A stretch of 64,000 bases of DNA from Kaistia sp. 32K (GTDB lineage Bacteria > Pseudomonadota > Alphaproteobacteria > Rhizobiales > Kaistiaceae). Position numbers and translations under genes: made by a program. How positions within the stretch are numbered: position 1 is the first letter of the stretch; every line of letters starts with the position of its first letter. The stretch spans positions 4,613,501-4,677,500 of the forward strand of contig NZ_AP024269.1 in NCBI RefSeq assembly GCF_016629525.1, in the 5' to 3' direction. The notes under the pieces are model-generated. The model saw nothing but the letters and a program-made list of their open reading frames with translations, searched no databases and had not been told where the DNA came from. Shown piece after piece: positions 47,306 to 56,306 of this stretch.

Positions 47306-48793
47306 TTATCGCGTCAGCGTCCGCCGCACGGCATCGCGCCATCCGGCGAGCTTCGCCTCCCGCACCTCCGCCGCCATGGTCGGCACGAATTTCTGGTTGA
47401 GCCGCCAGCTCGCGGCGAAACCCGCCTCGGCCGGCCAGACGCCAGCCTGCCGTCCGGCGAGCCAGGCCGCGCCGAGCGCCGTCGTCTCCAGCACGACCGG
47501 CCGGTCGACCGGCGCATCGAGGATGTCGGCGAGGTTCTGCATCGTCCAGTCGCTCGCCACCATGCCGCCGTCGACACGCAGCACCGTCTCGCCCGCCCGC
47601 GCCCAGTCGCGCCGCATGGCGTCGAGCAGGTCGCGCGTCTGGTAGCAGACGGATTCGAGCGCCGCGCGGACAAATTCGTTCGGACCCGTGCCGCGCGTGA
47701 GCCCGAACAGCGCGCCCCGCGCCTCGGCATCCCACCAGGGCGCGCCGAGCCCGGTGAAGGCCGGCACCAGATAGACCTCCTGGTGCGGATCGGCGGCGGC
47801 GGCCATCGGCCCCGACTGGTCGGCGCGATCGAGCAGATGCAGCCCGTCGCGCAGCCACTGGATCGCCGCGCCGGCGACGAAGATCGAGCCTTCCAGCGCA
47901 TAGGTCGTCTTGCCGTCGAGCCGATAGGCGATCGTCGTCAGCAGCCGGTTCTGCGACTGCACGAAATCCGAGCCGGTGTTGAGCAGCGCGAAACAGCCCG
48001 TGCCATAGGTCGATTTCAGCATGCCCGGCTGGAAACAGGCCTGGCCGAGCGCCGCCGCGTGCTGGTCGCCGGCAATGCCGGCGATGCGGATCGCCGCGCC
48101 GACCACGGCCGGATCGGTGACGCCGAAATCGGCGGCGGAATCCAGCACGTCGGGCAGGATCGCCTTCGGCACGCGCAAAAGCGCCAGCAGCTCGTCGTCC
48201 CATTCGCCGGTGCGGATGTTGAAGAGCAGGCTGCGCGAGGCGTTGGTGGCGTCGGTCGCGTGCACACGGCCGCCCGTCAGCCGCCAGAGCAGGAAGCTGT
48301 CGACCGTGCCGAAGGCGAGCTCGCCGCGCTCGGCGCGCGCCCGCGCACCCTCCACATGGTCGAGGATCCAGGCGATCTTGGTGCCGGAGAAATAGGGATC
48401 GAGCAGCAGGCCGGTCTTTGCGGTGAGCTCCGCCTCGGCGCCCGCCGCCTTCAGCTCGGCGCAGATGTCCGACGTCCGCCGATCCTGCCAGACGATGGCG
48501 TTGTGGATCGCCTTGCCGCTGGCGCGGTCCCAGACGATCGTCGTCTCGCGCTGGTTGGTGATGCCGATCGCGGCGATGTCGGTGAGCGCCAGCTTGGCGT
48601 TGGCAAGCGCGAACCGCACGGTCTCCATCGCCGTCCGCCAGATGTCCTCCGGATCGTGCTCGACCCAGCCGGAGCGGGGGAAATGCTGCGGAAATTCCTG
48701 CTGGCCGACGCCGCAGACCTGATAATTGCCGTCGAAGACGATCGCCCGCGTCGAGGTGGTGCCCTGGTCGATCGCCAGGATGAAGCTGCTCAT
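47306..48793 (-). CDS. glpK: Glycerol kinase
   Basis: A 495-residue FGGY-family kinase phosphorylating glycerol to glycerol-3-phosphate. The N-terminal [25 protein letters not shown], the WQDRRT substrate region, STYGTGCF, the FGGY signature 2-like sequence and [17 protein letters not shown] are present. The ATG at 48793 has GGGAGG about 5 nt upstream. Unusually, neither glpF, glpD nor a DeoR-type glpR is nearby; only gpsA, 24 kb away, acts in the same metabolite pool. Confidence 0.96.
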   Translation of the reverse strand: MSSFILAIDQGTTSTRAIVFDGNYQVCGVGQQEFPQHFPRSGWVEHDPEDIWRTAMETVRFALANAKLALTDIAAIGITNQRETTIVWDRASGKAIHNAIVWQDRRTSDICAELKAAGAEAELTAKTGLLLDPYFSGTKIAWILDHVEGARARAERGELAFGTVDSFLLWRLTGGRVHATDATNASRSLLFNIRTGEWDDELLALLRVPKAILPDVLDSAADFGVTDPAVVGAAIRIAGIAGDQHAAALGQACFQPGMLKSTYGTGCFALLNTGSDFVQSQNRLLTTIAYRLDGKTTYALEGSIFVAGAAIQWLRDGLHLLDRADQSGPMAAAADPHQEVYLVPAFTGLGAPWWDAEARGALFGLTRGTGPNEFVRAALESVCYQTRDLLDAMRRDWARAGETVLRVDGGMVASDWTMQNLADILDAPVDRPVVLETTALGAAWLAGRQAGVWPAEAGFAASWRLNQKFVPTMAAEVREAKLAGWRDAVRRTLTR

Positions 48794-49094
48794 GGGGTCC
48801 TCCCGAACCGTATTCGGCCGGGCCGCGACGCCATGCAGCCACCCGCCGCCAGCCGGCCAGTCGCCTGGCAGGCGGCTGACGCCCATGCCGCAGGAGCCCT
48901 CCCGGAATCCGTCTCGTCGCCGATGCTAGCGATTCGCCGCCCGATGCGCGAGCGACGCCAACACCTTGACTTGATGTCCTTCTGCAACAGTTTGATCGGG
49001 AATAGGCGCGCGGGACGGATGCAGACCGAATGATGCGGAATTTTGACCGGCTGGTTGATATGCTCGACGCTGTCGAAGCCGGATAACCGAGGCG

Positions 49095-50990
49095 ATGACG
49101 GAAACACCCGATGACGTGGCCGAACAGGAACCCGAGTTCGGTACGAGGAAATCCTTCGCAGCGCTCGTGCAGGAATTCAGCGCATTCATCTCCGCGCTGT
49201 GGAATTCGTCCGGCCGGCGCAACTTCCTGCTCCTGACCATTGCCATCATCGGCGTGATCATCGCCACCTCCGGCATGCAGGTGGTGCTGAACGCGTGGAA
49301 CAAGCCGTTCTACAACGCGATCGAAACCAAGAACGTCAAATCCTTCCTCTACTATTTGATGGTCTTCGGCGGCATCGCCAGCATCCTGCTCGGCCTGAAT
49401 GTCGCGCAGACCTGGCTCGCCCAGATGATCACGCAGCAGACGCGCAAGTGGCTGACCCGCGACCTGATCGAGCAATGGCTGGCGCCACGCCGCCTCGTCG
49501 TCCTGGGCGACGCCGGCGACATCGGCATCAACCCCGACCAGCGCGTGCACGAGGACGCTAGGCACCTTGCCGAGCTCTCGACGGGGCTCGGCATCGGCCT
49601 GTTCCAGTCGACGCTGCTGCTCTTCAGCTTCGTCGGCGTGCTGTGGGTGCTGTCGAGCGGCGTCGTGCTCTCGGTCGCCAGCTACAGTTTCATCATCCCC
49701 GGCTACATGGTCTGGTGCGCGCTGATCTTCGCCCTGACCGGGTCCTGGGTCAGCTGGCGCGTCGGCCGGCCGCTGATCGGCATCGGCGTCGAGCGTTACG
49801 CGCGCGAGGCGGACCTTCGCTTCGCGCTCGTCCAGGTCAACGAAAACGCCAGCGGCATCGTGCTGAACGCCGGCGAGACCGACGAGAAGAAGCGCCTCGA
49901 CGACGAGTTGGACCGCGTGCTCGACGTCATGCGCCGCCTCGTCAACGCGGTGGCGCGGCTGACCTGGGTGACGGCCGGCTATGGCTGGATCGGCATCGTC
50001 GCGCCGATCGTCATCGCGGCGCCCGGCTATTTCGGCGGCAAGCTCTCCTTCGGCGAGCTGATGATGGTGGTCGGCGCCTTCAACCAGGTGCAGAACTGCC
50101 TGCGCTGGTTCGTCGACAATTTCAGCGCCATCGCCGACTGGCGCGCCACGCTGGCGCGCGTCATGAGCTTCCGCCAGGCGCTCGTCACCCTCGAACAGCC
50201 GCGCGACAGCGGCACGCGCATCGAATACGACCTCGATCCCCTCGGCCGGCTCGAGCTCGACAACGTGGCGGTGACGTGGACCGGCGAGCGCGCCGCGCTC
50301 GACACGCCGCATGTCGAGGTCGCGCCCGGCGACCACCTGCTGATCGTCGACCGCACCGGTTCGGCGCATCGCGCGCTGTTCTCGGCGCTCGCCGGGCTCT
50401 GGCCCTGGGGCTCCGGCAAGATCAGCCTGCCGCCGCGCAGCAAGATGATGTACATGCCGGAACGCCCCTATGTGCCGGACGGATCGCTGCGCGCCGCCCT
50501 CACCTATCCGCTGGCGCCGACCAGCTTCAGCGACGAGGACCTCATGGCCGCGCTGAAGCGCGCCGACCTGCCGCGGCTCGGCGCCTCGCTCGACCGCAAG
50601 GCGCGCTGGGCCCGGGAGATCTCCTATGACGAGGAGGTGCGGGTGACCCTCGCCCGGCTGCTGCTCCTGAAGCCGGAATGGATCTTCTCCGAGCAGACCA
50701 TCGACGCCATGGACGAGGGCCAGCGCGCCATCTTCACGTCGATCCTCGGCAAGGAGCTGGCGAAATCCGCTGTCATCACCGTATCGGGCCGGGCCTCGGC
50801 GACCGACTTCTACAACCGCACCGTGAACCTGGTCGAGGAAGATTCCGACGCGGACAAGGCGCCGGCGGAGAAGACCGACGCCCCCTCGGTGGCCGAGACC
50901 AGCGCCCCGGACCCCGCGAAACCCGAACGAGCGACAGCGCATGACGACCAAGAAGACACCCGCGCGGCAGACACCGCCAAGGCGACCTAG
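49095..50990 (+). CDS. SbmA/BacA-type ABC transporter with degenerate (inactive-looking) ATPase domain
   Basis: A 631-residue fusion of an SbmA/BacA-like (YddA/ABCD-type) membrane domain (six helices, about 40-340) and an ABC domain (about 385-600). The membrane part is well conserved (NAWNKPFYNAIETKN, NPDQRVHEDARHL). The ATPase motifs are broken: Walker A reads DRTGSAHR (419-426), with His for Lys; the signature is ISYDEEVR (509-516), with Asp for the Gly; Walker B ends SEQ (532-534), with Gln for the catalytic Glu; and the H-loop His is absent (ITVSGR). The protein probably cannot hydrolyse ATP and may act as a proton-driven SbmA-like importer. The acidic C-terminal tail overlaps the next gene by 50 nt. 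Confidence 0.9.
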   Translation: MTETPDDVAEQEPEFGTRKSFAALVQEFSAFISALWNSSGRRNFLLLTIAIIGVIIATSGMQVVLNAWNKPFYNAIETKNVKSFLYYLMVFGGIASILLGLNVAQTWLAQMITQQTRKWLTRDLIEQWLAPRRLVVLGDAGDIGINPDQRVHEDARHLAELSTGLGIGLFQSTLLLFSFVGVLWVLSSGVVLSVASYSFIIPGYMVWCALIFALTGSWVSWRVGRPLIGIGVERYAREADLRFALVQVNENASGIVLNAGETDEKKRLDDELDRVLDVMRRLVNAVARLTWVTAGYGWIGIVAPIVIAAPGYFGGKLSFGELMMVVGAFNQVQNCLRWFVDNFSAIADWRATLARVMSFRQALVTLEQPRDSGTRIEYDLDPLGRLELDNVAVTWTGERAALDTPHVEVAPGDHLLIVDRTGSAHRALFSALAGLWPWGSGKISLPPRSKMMYMPERPYVPDGSLRAALTYPLAPTSFSDEDLMAALKRADLPRLGASLDRKARWAREISYDEEVRVTLARLLLLKPEWIFSEQTIDAMDEGQRAIFTSILGKELAKSAVITVSGRASATDFYNRTVNLVEEDSDADKAPAEKTDAPSVAETSAPDPAKPERATAHDDQEDTRAADTAKAT

Positions 50991-52230
50991 GGCGCTCTCC
51001 GACGCGGCGCTGCTCGATCGCGTGCAGCGCCAGACGCTCCGCTATTTCTGGGACTTCGCCCATCCGGTGAGCGGCCTCGCACGCGACCGCACGCTCGGCG
51101 ACGACGACATCGTCACGATCGGGGGCTCGGGCTTCGGCGTCATGGCGATCGTGGTCGGCGTGGCGCGCGGCTGGCTCGCCCGCGACGAGGCGGTCGATCG
51201 GCTGCACAAGATGATCGGCTTCCTGGAGCGCACGCCGAGCTATCACGGCGCCTTCCCGCATTTCATGCAGGGCGCCACCGGCGCGACGATCCGCTTCAGC
51301 CGCAAGGACGACGGCGCCGACCTGATCGAGACGGCGTTCTGGATCCAGGGGCTGATCGCGGCGCAGCACTTCTTCGATCGACCGGACGGCAAGGAGCCGT
51401 GGCTCCGGGGCCGGATCGAGCAGATGCGGCGCGCCGTCGAATGGGACTGGTTCACCCGCGACGGCCGCGAGGTGCTGACCTGGCACTGGAGCCCCAACAA
51501 CGGCTTCGCCATGAACCTCGAATTGCGCGGCTGGAACGAATGCCTGATCGCCTATGTGCTGGCGGCGGGCGCCGACGACCACGGCATCCGGCCGGCCGTC
51601 TACCACAACGGCTTCGCCCAGAGCCGCAGCTTCCTGAACCGGCGCATCCAGTACGGCATCGAGCTGCCGCTCGGCCCGGATGGCGGCGGCCCGCTCTTCT
51701 TCGCGCACTACTCGTTCCTGGGGCTCGACCCACGCGGCCTCTCCGATCGCTATGCCGACTACTGGGACCAGAACGTCGCCCATACCCTGCTCAACCGGGC
51801 GCACTGCATCGCCAATCCCGGCGGCTTCGCCGGATACGGCCCGGATAGCTGGGGGCTGACGGCGAGCGACGGACCCGACGGCTATTCGGCGTACGCGCCC
51901 GACAATGACCGCGGCGTGATCGCGCCGACCGCCGCCATCTCCAGCCTGCCCTATGTGCCGGAGCTGGTGATGCCGGTGCTGCGCCATTTCCACGACGATC
52001 TCGGCGACCGGCTCTTCGGCGACTACGGCTTCTTCGACGCGTTCAGCGACAGGGCCCACTGGACGGCGAAGACCCATCTCGCCATCGACCAGGGGCCGCA
52101 GGTGGTGATGATCGAGAACCACAGGAGCGGCCTCCTCTGGGATCTCGTCATGCGCGACCCCGAGGTGCGCCGCGGCCTCGCACGGCTCGACTTTCAAAGC
52201 CCGCATTTTTCCGGCGCGGCGGTGGCGTAG
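50941..52230 (+). CDS. Glucoamylase-like domain protein (GH144-type, putative beta-1,2-glucanase)
   Basis: A 429-residue protein of the glycoamylase-like (PF10091) family, placed with GH144 enzymes that cleave beta-1,2-glucans. The conserved core includes LLDRVQRQTLRYFWDFAHP.SGLARDR, GGSGFG.MA, F.RT.SYHGAFPHF, ADLIETAFWIQGLI, WHWSPNNGFAMN..L.GWNE, HYSFLGLDPRG and WGLTASDGPDGY. No clear signal peptide is seen (the N-terminus is basic and Pro-rich). Hyphomicrobiales make cyclic beta-1,2-glucans, so trimming or turnover of these is a reasonable inference. Translationally coupled to the preceding transporter by a 50-nt overlap. Confidence 0.88.
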   Translation: MTTKKTPARQTPPRRPRALSDAALLDRVQRQTLRYFWDFAHPVSGLARDRTLGDDDIVTIGGSGFGVMAIVVGVARGWLARDEAVDRLHKMIGFLERTPSYHGAFPHFMQGATGATIRFSRKDDGADLIETAFWIQGLIAAQHFFDRPDGKEPWLRGRIEQMRRAVEWDWFTRDGREVLTWHWSPNNGFAMNLELRGWNECLIAYVLAAGADDHGIRPAVYHNGFAQSRSFLNRRIQYGIELPLGPDGGGPLFFAHYSFLGLDPRGLSDRYADYWDQNVAHTLLNRAHCIANPGGFAGYGPDSWGLTASDGPDGYSAYAPDNDRGVIAPTAAISSLPYVPELVMPVLRHFHDDLGDRLFGDYGFFDAFSDRAHWTAKTHLAIDQGPQVVMIENHRSGLLWDLVMRDPEVRRGLARLDFQSPHFSGAAVA

Positions 52231-52473
52231 AGCCCGCGTCACGTCTCTCCCCGAGGAGATCTTAGCAGAACTCCACGCCCATCATGCTGAGGAGGCCCTA
52301 AGGGCCGTCTCGAAGCACGCAGAGCCGTTGGGCAGGCGATAGGTTGCACCGCGACCGTGCGTCCTCCGAGGCCCGAGCTGCGCTCGGGCACCTCAGGATG
52401 ATGGAGATCGAGCGCCGCATGACGGCCGGAAGCGCCGCGTGAATGGCGGAACGGGCGGTATCGACGGATGCCC
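52231..52473. other. Intergenic region between the glucanase-like gene and pncB
   Basis: This gap between convergent genes consists mainly of a dispersed repeat (52241-52404) shared with the 10.9-kb and 58.5-kb regions. No terminator with a T-run is seen; the repeat hairpin may substitute. Confidence 0.55.
52241..52404. repeat. Dispersed repeat, CTCTCC...CTGAGGAGGCCC...CACCTCAGGATGATGG type
   Basis: The left part (CTCTCCCCGAGGAG through CATGCTGAGGAGGCCC and GGGCCGTCTCGAAGCACG) matches 58462-58540. The right part (TCCGAGGCCCGAGC...GGGCACCTCAGGATGATGG) matches the right arm of the 10868-11011 repeat. It is therefore a mosaic of two families. Confidence 0.8.
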
Positions 52474-53790
52474 TCAGACCAGCAGCGGTTGCGCCATCAG
52501 GTCCTGGTGGCCGAAGACGCGGCGGTAGCGGGCGATCTCGTCCGCCGGGCCGGTCGCCTTGTTGGCGTTGTCGGAGAGCTTGACCGCCGGGCGGCCATTG
52601 GCCGAGACGACCTTGCAGACCAGCGAGATCGCCTGCAGCCGGTCGTCCTTGCCGTCCGGGGCACAATCGCGAAAATCGTTGGTGACGTTGGTGCCCCAGC
52701 CGATCGAGAGATTGACGCGGCCGCGGAAATGGCGCGCCGCCTCCTCGATCGTATCGATGTCCATGCCGTCCGACAGCACGATCAGCTTCTCGCGCGGGTC
52801 GCAGCCATGCAGCTGCCACCAGGCGATCGCCTCCTCGGCGCCCTCGATCGGCGGCTTCGAATCCGGGCGCAGTCCCTTCCAGTTCAGGATCCAGTCCGGT
52901 GCATTGCGCAGGAACTGCGTCGTGCCATAGGTATCCGGCAGCATGACGAGCAGATTGCCGTCATACATCTCCTGCCAGTCGCGCAGCACGTCGTAAGGCG
53001 CGTTGCGCAGCGCCTCGTCGCTCTCGGCCAGCGCCGCATAGACCATCGGCAGCTCATGCGCATTGGTGCCGATCGCCTCGAGACCGGCGGCCATCGCCAT
53101 CTTGACGTTCGAGGTGCCGACGAAATTGTCGCCGAGACCCTCCTGCAGCGCCTCGACGCACCATTTCTGCCAGAGATAGCCGTGGCGCCGCCTTGTGCCG
53201 AAATCGGAGACTTTGAGCGGCCCTTCCTGCGCCAGCACGCGCAGCCGCTCAATCTTGCCCCAGAGCTTGGCCTTCGCCTTGGCATAGAGCACGTCGAGCT
53301 CGAACCGGCTCATGCCCTTCATAGCGGCGCGGGCGCGCAGCTCGCTGACGATGGCGAGCGCCGGCACTTCCCAGAGCGTCGTTTCCGACCAGAGCCCCTC
53401 GAAGCGCAGCTCGTACTGGCCGTCCTCGGTGCGGCGGAGCTCATATTCCGGCAGCTGGAAGCCTTCGAGCCAGTCGAGGAACTCCGGCTTGAAGATCTGC
53501 TTCACGCCGTAGAACGTATTGCCGGCGAGCCAGATCAATTCGTTCTTCTGGAAGCGCAGCGTCCGCGCGTGATCGAGCTGGTCGCGCAACTCCTGCTCGT
53601 CGATGACCTCGCCGAGCCGCACCGATTTGGTGCGGTTGATCATGCCGAAGGTCGCCCGCACGTCCGGCGACTTGGCCCGGATCAGCTGCAGCATCAGGAA
53701 CTTGTAGAAGTCCGTGTCGAGCAGCGTCCGCACGATCGGATCGATGCGAAAGCCGTGATTGTACACGCGGGTAGCGATATCGAGCGACAT
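52474..53790 (-). CDS. pncB: Nicotinate phosphoribosyltransferase
   Basis: A 438-residue NAPRTase that converts nicotinate and PRPP (with ATP) to nicotinate mononucleotide for NAD salvage. The N-terminal [33 protein letters not shown]...GTNAHELPM (with the phosphorylated His) and the C-terminal [29 protein letters not shown] are present. The ATG at 53790 matches the family start; the longer frame to 53925 is a shadow extension. Transcribed divergently from dapF, with no other NAD gene adjacent. Confidence 0.96.
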   Translation of the reverse strand: MSLDIATRVYNHGFRIDPIVRTLLDTDFYKFLMLQLIRAKSPDVRATFGMINRTKSVRLGEVIDEQELRDQLDHARTLRFQKNELIWLAGNTFYGVKQIFKPEFLDWLEGFQLPEYELRRTEDGQYELRFEGLWSETTLWEVPALAIVSELRARAAMKGMSRFELDVLYAKAKAKLWGKIERLRVLAQEGPLKVSDFGTRRRHGYLWQKWCVEALQEGLGDNFVGTSNVKMAMAAGLEAIGTNAHELPMVYAALAESDEALRNAPYDVLRDWQEMYDGNLLVMLPDTYGTTQFLRNAPDWILNWKGLRPDSKPPIEGAEEAIAWWQLHGCDPREKLIVLSDGMDIDTIEEAARHFRGRVNLSIGWGTNVTNDFRDCAPDGKDDRLQAISLVCKVVSANGRPAVKLSDNANKATGPADEIARYRRVFGHQDLMAQPLLV

Positions 53791-54156
53791 GAAGCTGTCC
53801 GTAACGGGAGGCGACGCCCGGTCTCGGCCCTGAGGCGGGCGATGGAGCAACGGGGCGTTCGAGAGGCGGGCGTTATCCTTGGTAACCTTGCCCGCCAGTG
53901 AAGCAGCCCCCGCGCCCGCCCGCAAGACGGACCGCGAAGCGAAGCGGCGACAGAACGCCAGTTTACGTCACTTCCCCCCTGTTTTGGGCCGAGTTTTTCG
54001 CCCGCGCCGCCGCGTCCGGCGCCCGATCGGCCCGCGCGCGCCCCCGATGACGGCGGAAACCGCGCGGCAGTATGGAATTTCTCTGATCTTTCCGCCATAT
54101 ATGCGCCGACACCCACGGTCTGCCGACGCGGCCCGCAGCGTGATGATCGGAACGTC
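53791..54156. promoter_or_regulatory. Divergent pncB / dapF promoter region
   Basis: A 366-nt spacer should hold both promoters. A palindrome-like TTATCCTTGGTAACCTTG lies at about 53869-53886, close to pncB. No known NAD-repressor box is recognised, and no coding frame here has a domain. Confidence 0.35.
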
Positions 54157-55041
54157 ATGAACGCCCCCTTCGCCAAGATGAACGGTATCGGCAACCGGAT
54201 CACCGTGCTCGACATGCGCGGCGCCGAAACGCGCCTGAACGCCGACCAGGCGCGCGCGATCGCCGCTGATCCGCTCACGGAATTCGACCAGCTGATGGTA
54301 ATCGAGCCGCCGCGAACCGCCGGCACCGACGCCTTCATGACGATCTTCAACACCGACGGCTCGCTTTCCGGCGCCTGCGGCAACGGCACGCGCTGCGTCG
54401 CGCTCGTGCTGAATCGCGAGAACGGTCACGAGGCAATCAAGCTCGAAACCTCGGCCGGCCTGCTCGACGTCCGCGTCCGCGATGCCGTCAACATCACCGT
54501 CGACATGGGCGAGCCGCGCTTCGGCTGGGCCGAGATCCCGCTTTCCCGCCCGTTCGAGGACACGACCGCCATCGATCTGAGCTTCGGCCCCGTCGATGCG
54601 CCGATCCTGTCGCGGCCGGCGGTGGCGAATATCGGCAATCCCCACGCGATCTACTGGGTCGACGACGTCGCGGCGATCGACCTCGGCCGCATCGGCCCGA
54701 TCCTCGAGCGCGACCCGATGTTCCCCGAGCGCGCCAACATCTCGATCGCCGAGGTGACGTCGGCGAGCGCGATCACGCTCCGCGTGTGGGAACGCGGCGC
54801 CGGGCTGACGCTCGCCTGCGGCTCGGCCGCCTGCGCCACCGCCGTCTCCGCCGCCCGCCTCGGCAAGACCGGCCGCATCGTCGACGTCCGCCTGCCCGGC
54901 GGCGTGCTGAACATCGAATGGCGCCCCGACAACCACATCTGGATGACGGGCGCTGCCGAATTCGAGCATGAGGGCGTCATCGGCCTCGGCAACGAGATCC
55001 GCATCGAGGTTGCGCCGGACACGGTCGCCCGCCGCGCATGA
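54157..55041 (+). CDS. dapF: Diaminopimelate epimerase
   Basis: A 294-residue cofactor-independent epimerase interconverting LL- and meso-diaminopimelate for lysine and peptidoglycan. Both catalytic cysteines are present, in ACGNGTRC (first Cys) and ACGSAACA (second Cys), with the N-terminal F.KMNGIGN and VDMG segments. It overlaps mtaB by 4 nt (ATGA, 55038-55041). First gene of dapF-mtaB-ftsY-septation protein A. Confidence 0.96.
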   Translation: MNAPFAKMNGIGNRITVLDMRGAETRLNADQARAIAADPLTEFDQLMVIEPPRTAGTDAFMTIFNTDGSLSGACGNGTRCVALVLNRENGHEAIKLETSAGLLDVRVRDAVNITVDMGEPRFGWAEIPLSRPFEDTTAIDLSFGPVDAPILSRPAVANIGNPHAIYWVDDVAAIDLGRIGPILERDPMFPERANISIAEVTSASAITLRVWERGAGLTLACGSAACATAVSAARLGKTGRIVDVRLPGGVLNIEWRPDNHIWMTGAAEFEHEGVIGLGNEIRIEVAPDTVARRA

Positions 55042-56303
55042 CGATCGAGACGATCACCTTCGGCTGCCGCCTGAACACGCTCGAAACCGAGGTGATGCGG
55101 ACCCGGGCCGCGGAAGCGGGCCTTTCCGACGCGGTGATCATCAACACCTGCGCGGTCACGGCGGAAGCCGTCCGCCAGGCGCGGCAGACGATCCGCCGGA
55201 CCCGCCGCGAGCGGCCGGACGTGAAGATCGTCGTCTCCGGCTGCGCCGCGCAGACGGAACCCGCCACCTTCGCCGCCATGGACGAGGTCGATCTCGTCCT
55301 CGGCAATGAGGAAAAGCTGAGCGCCGCCGCCTACCGCCCGCTGGGGCTTCGGATCGCCGACCACGAGCGTGTCAAAGTCGCCGACATCATGGACGTGCGC
55401 GAGACGGCGGGTCATCTCGTCGCCGGCATGGACGGGCACACGCGAAGCTTCGTGCAGGTGCAGAACGGCTGCGATCATCGCTGCACCTTCTGCATCATCC
55501 CTTATGGCCGCGGCCCCTCGCGCTCGGTGCCGATGGGCGCGATCGTCGAGCAGATCCGCCAGCTCACCGCGACCGGCCATGCCGAGATCGTGCTGACCGG
55601 CGTCGACATGACCGCCTATGGCGCCGACCTGCCGGGAAGGCCGACGCTCGGCACGCTGGTCGCGACCATCCTGAAACTCGTTCCCGAGCTGCCGCGCCTG
55701 CGCCTCTCCTCGATCGACACGATCGAGGTTGACGACGCGCTGATGCGGGCGATCGCCGAGGACGAGCGGCTGATGCCGCATCTGCATCTGTCGCTGCAGG
55801 CCGGCGACGACATGATTTTGAAGCGCATGAGGCGCCGGCATGGCCGCGCTGACGCGATCCGCTTCTGCGCCGACGTCCGGCGGCTTCGCCCCGACATCGT
55901 CTTCGGCGCCGACATCATCGCCGGCTTCCCGACCGAGACGGAGGCGATGTTCGAGAACTCGCTCGCCATGGTCGACGAGTGCGGCCTGACGCATCTGCAT
56001 GTCTTCCCGTTCTCGCCGCGTCCGGGTACGCCGGCCGCGCGCATGCCGCAGCTCGATGCCGCCACCATCAAGGCCCGCGCCGCGCGGCTGCGCGAAAAGG
56101 GCCAGGCGACGCTCCAGGCGCATCTGGCGCGCGAGATCGGCGCCACGCGCCGCGTGCTGATGGAAAAGGGCGGCGTCGGCCGCACCGAGCATTTCACCCC
56201 GGTCTCCATGCCGGGTATCGCCGCCGGAACGCTGGTTCCGGCGCAGATCGTTGGACGGACCGCTTCGGGCCTCCTCGCCACCCCACTCGCAGAGGCCGCC
56301 TGA
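55038..56303 (+). CDS. mtaB: tRNA (N6-threonylcarbamoyladenosine(37)-C2)-methylthiotransferase MtaB
   Basis: A 421-residue radical-SAM methylthiotransferase converting t6A37 to ms2t6A. The N-terminal UPF0004 cluster cysteines appear in FGCRLN, NTCAVT and SGCAAQ; the radical-SAM cluster is CDHRCTFCIIPYGRGPSRS; a TRAM-like C-terminus follows. TsaD, encoded at 25.0-26.1 kb, makes its t6A substrate. Coupled to dapF by a 4-nt overlap, and 3 nt before ftsY. Confidence 0.95.
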   Translation: MTIETITFGCRLNTLETEVMRTRAAEAGLSDAVIINTCAVTAEAVRQARQTIRRTRRERPDVKIVVSGCAAQTEPATFAAMDEVDLVLGNEEKLSAAAYRPLGLRIADHERVKVADIMDVRETAGHLVAGMDGHTRSFVQVQNGCDHRCTFCIIPYGRGPSRSVPMGAIVEQIRQLTATGHAEIVLTGVDMTAYGADLPGRPTLGTLVATILKLVPELPRLRLSSIDTIEVDDALMRAIAEDERLMPHLHLSLQAGDDMILKRMRRRHGRADAIRFCADVRRLRPDIVFGADIIAGFPTETEAMFENSLAMVDECGLTHLHVFPFSPRPGTPAARMPQLDAATIKARAARLREKGQATLQAHLAREIGATRRVLMEKGGVGRTEHFTPVSMPGIAAGTLVPAQIVGRTASGLLATPLAEAA

Positions 56304-56306
56304 ACC

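Noticed and set aside
47274-50951. 1225-codon minus-strand open frame across the ABC transporter and glpK
   Set aside because: It is antisense to the well-supported transporter, has Arg/Gly/Asp-rich shadow composition and no domain; long shadows are common at this GC content.
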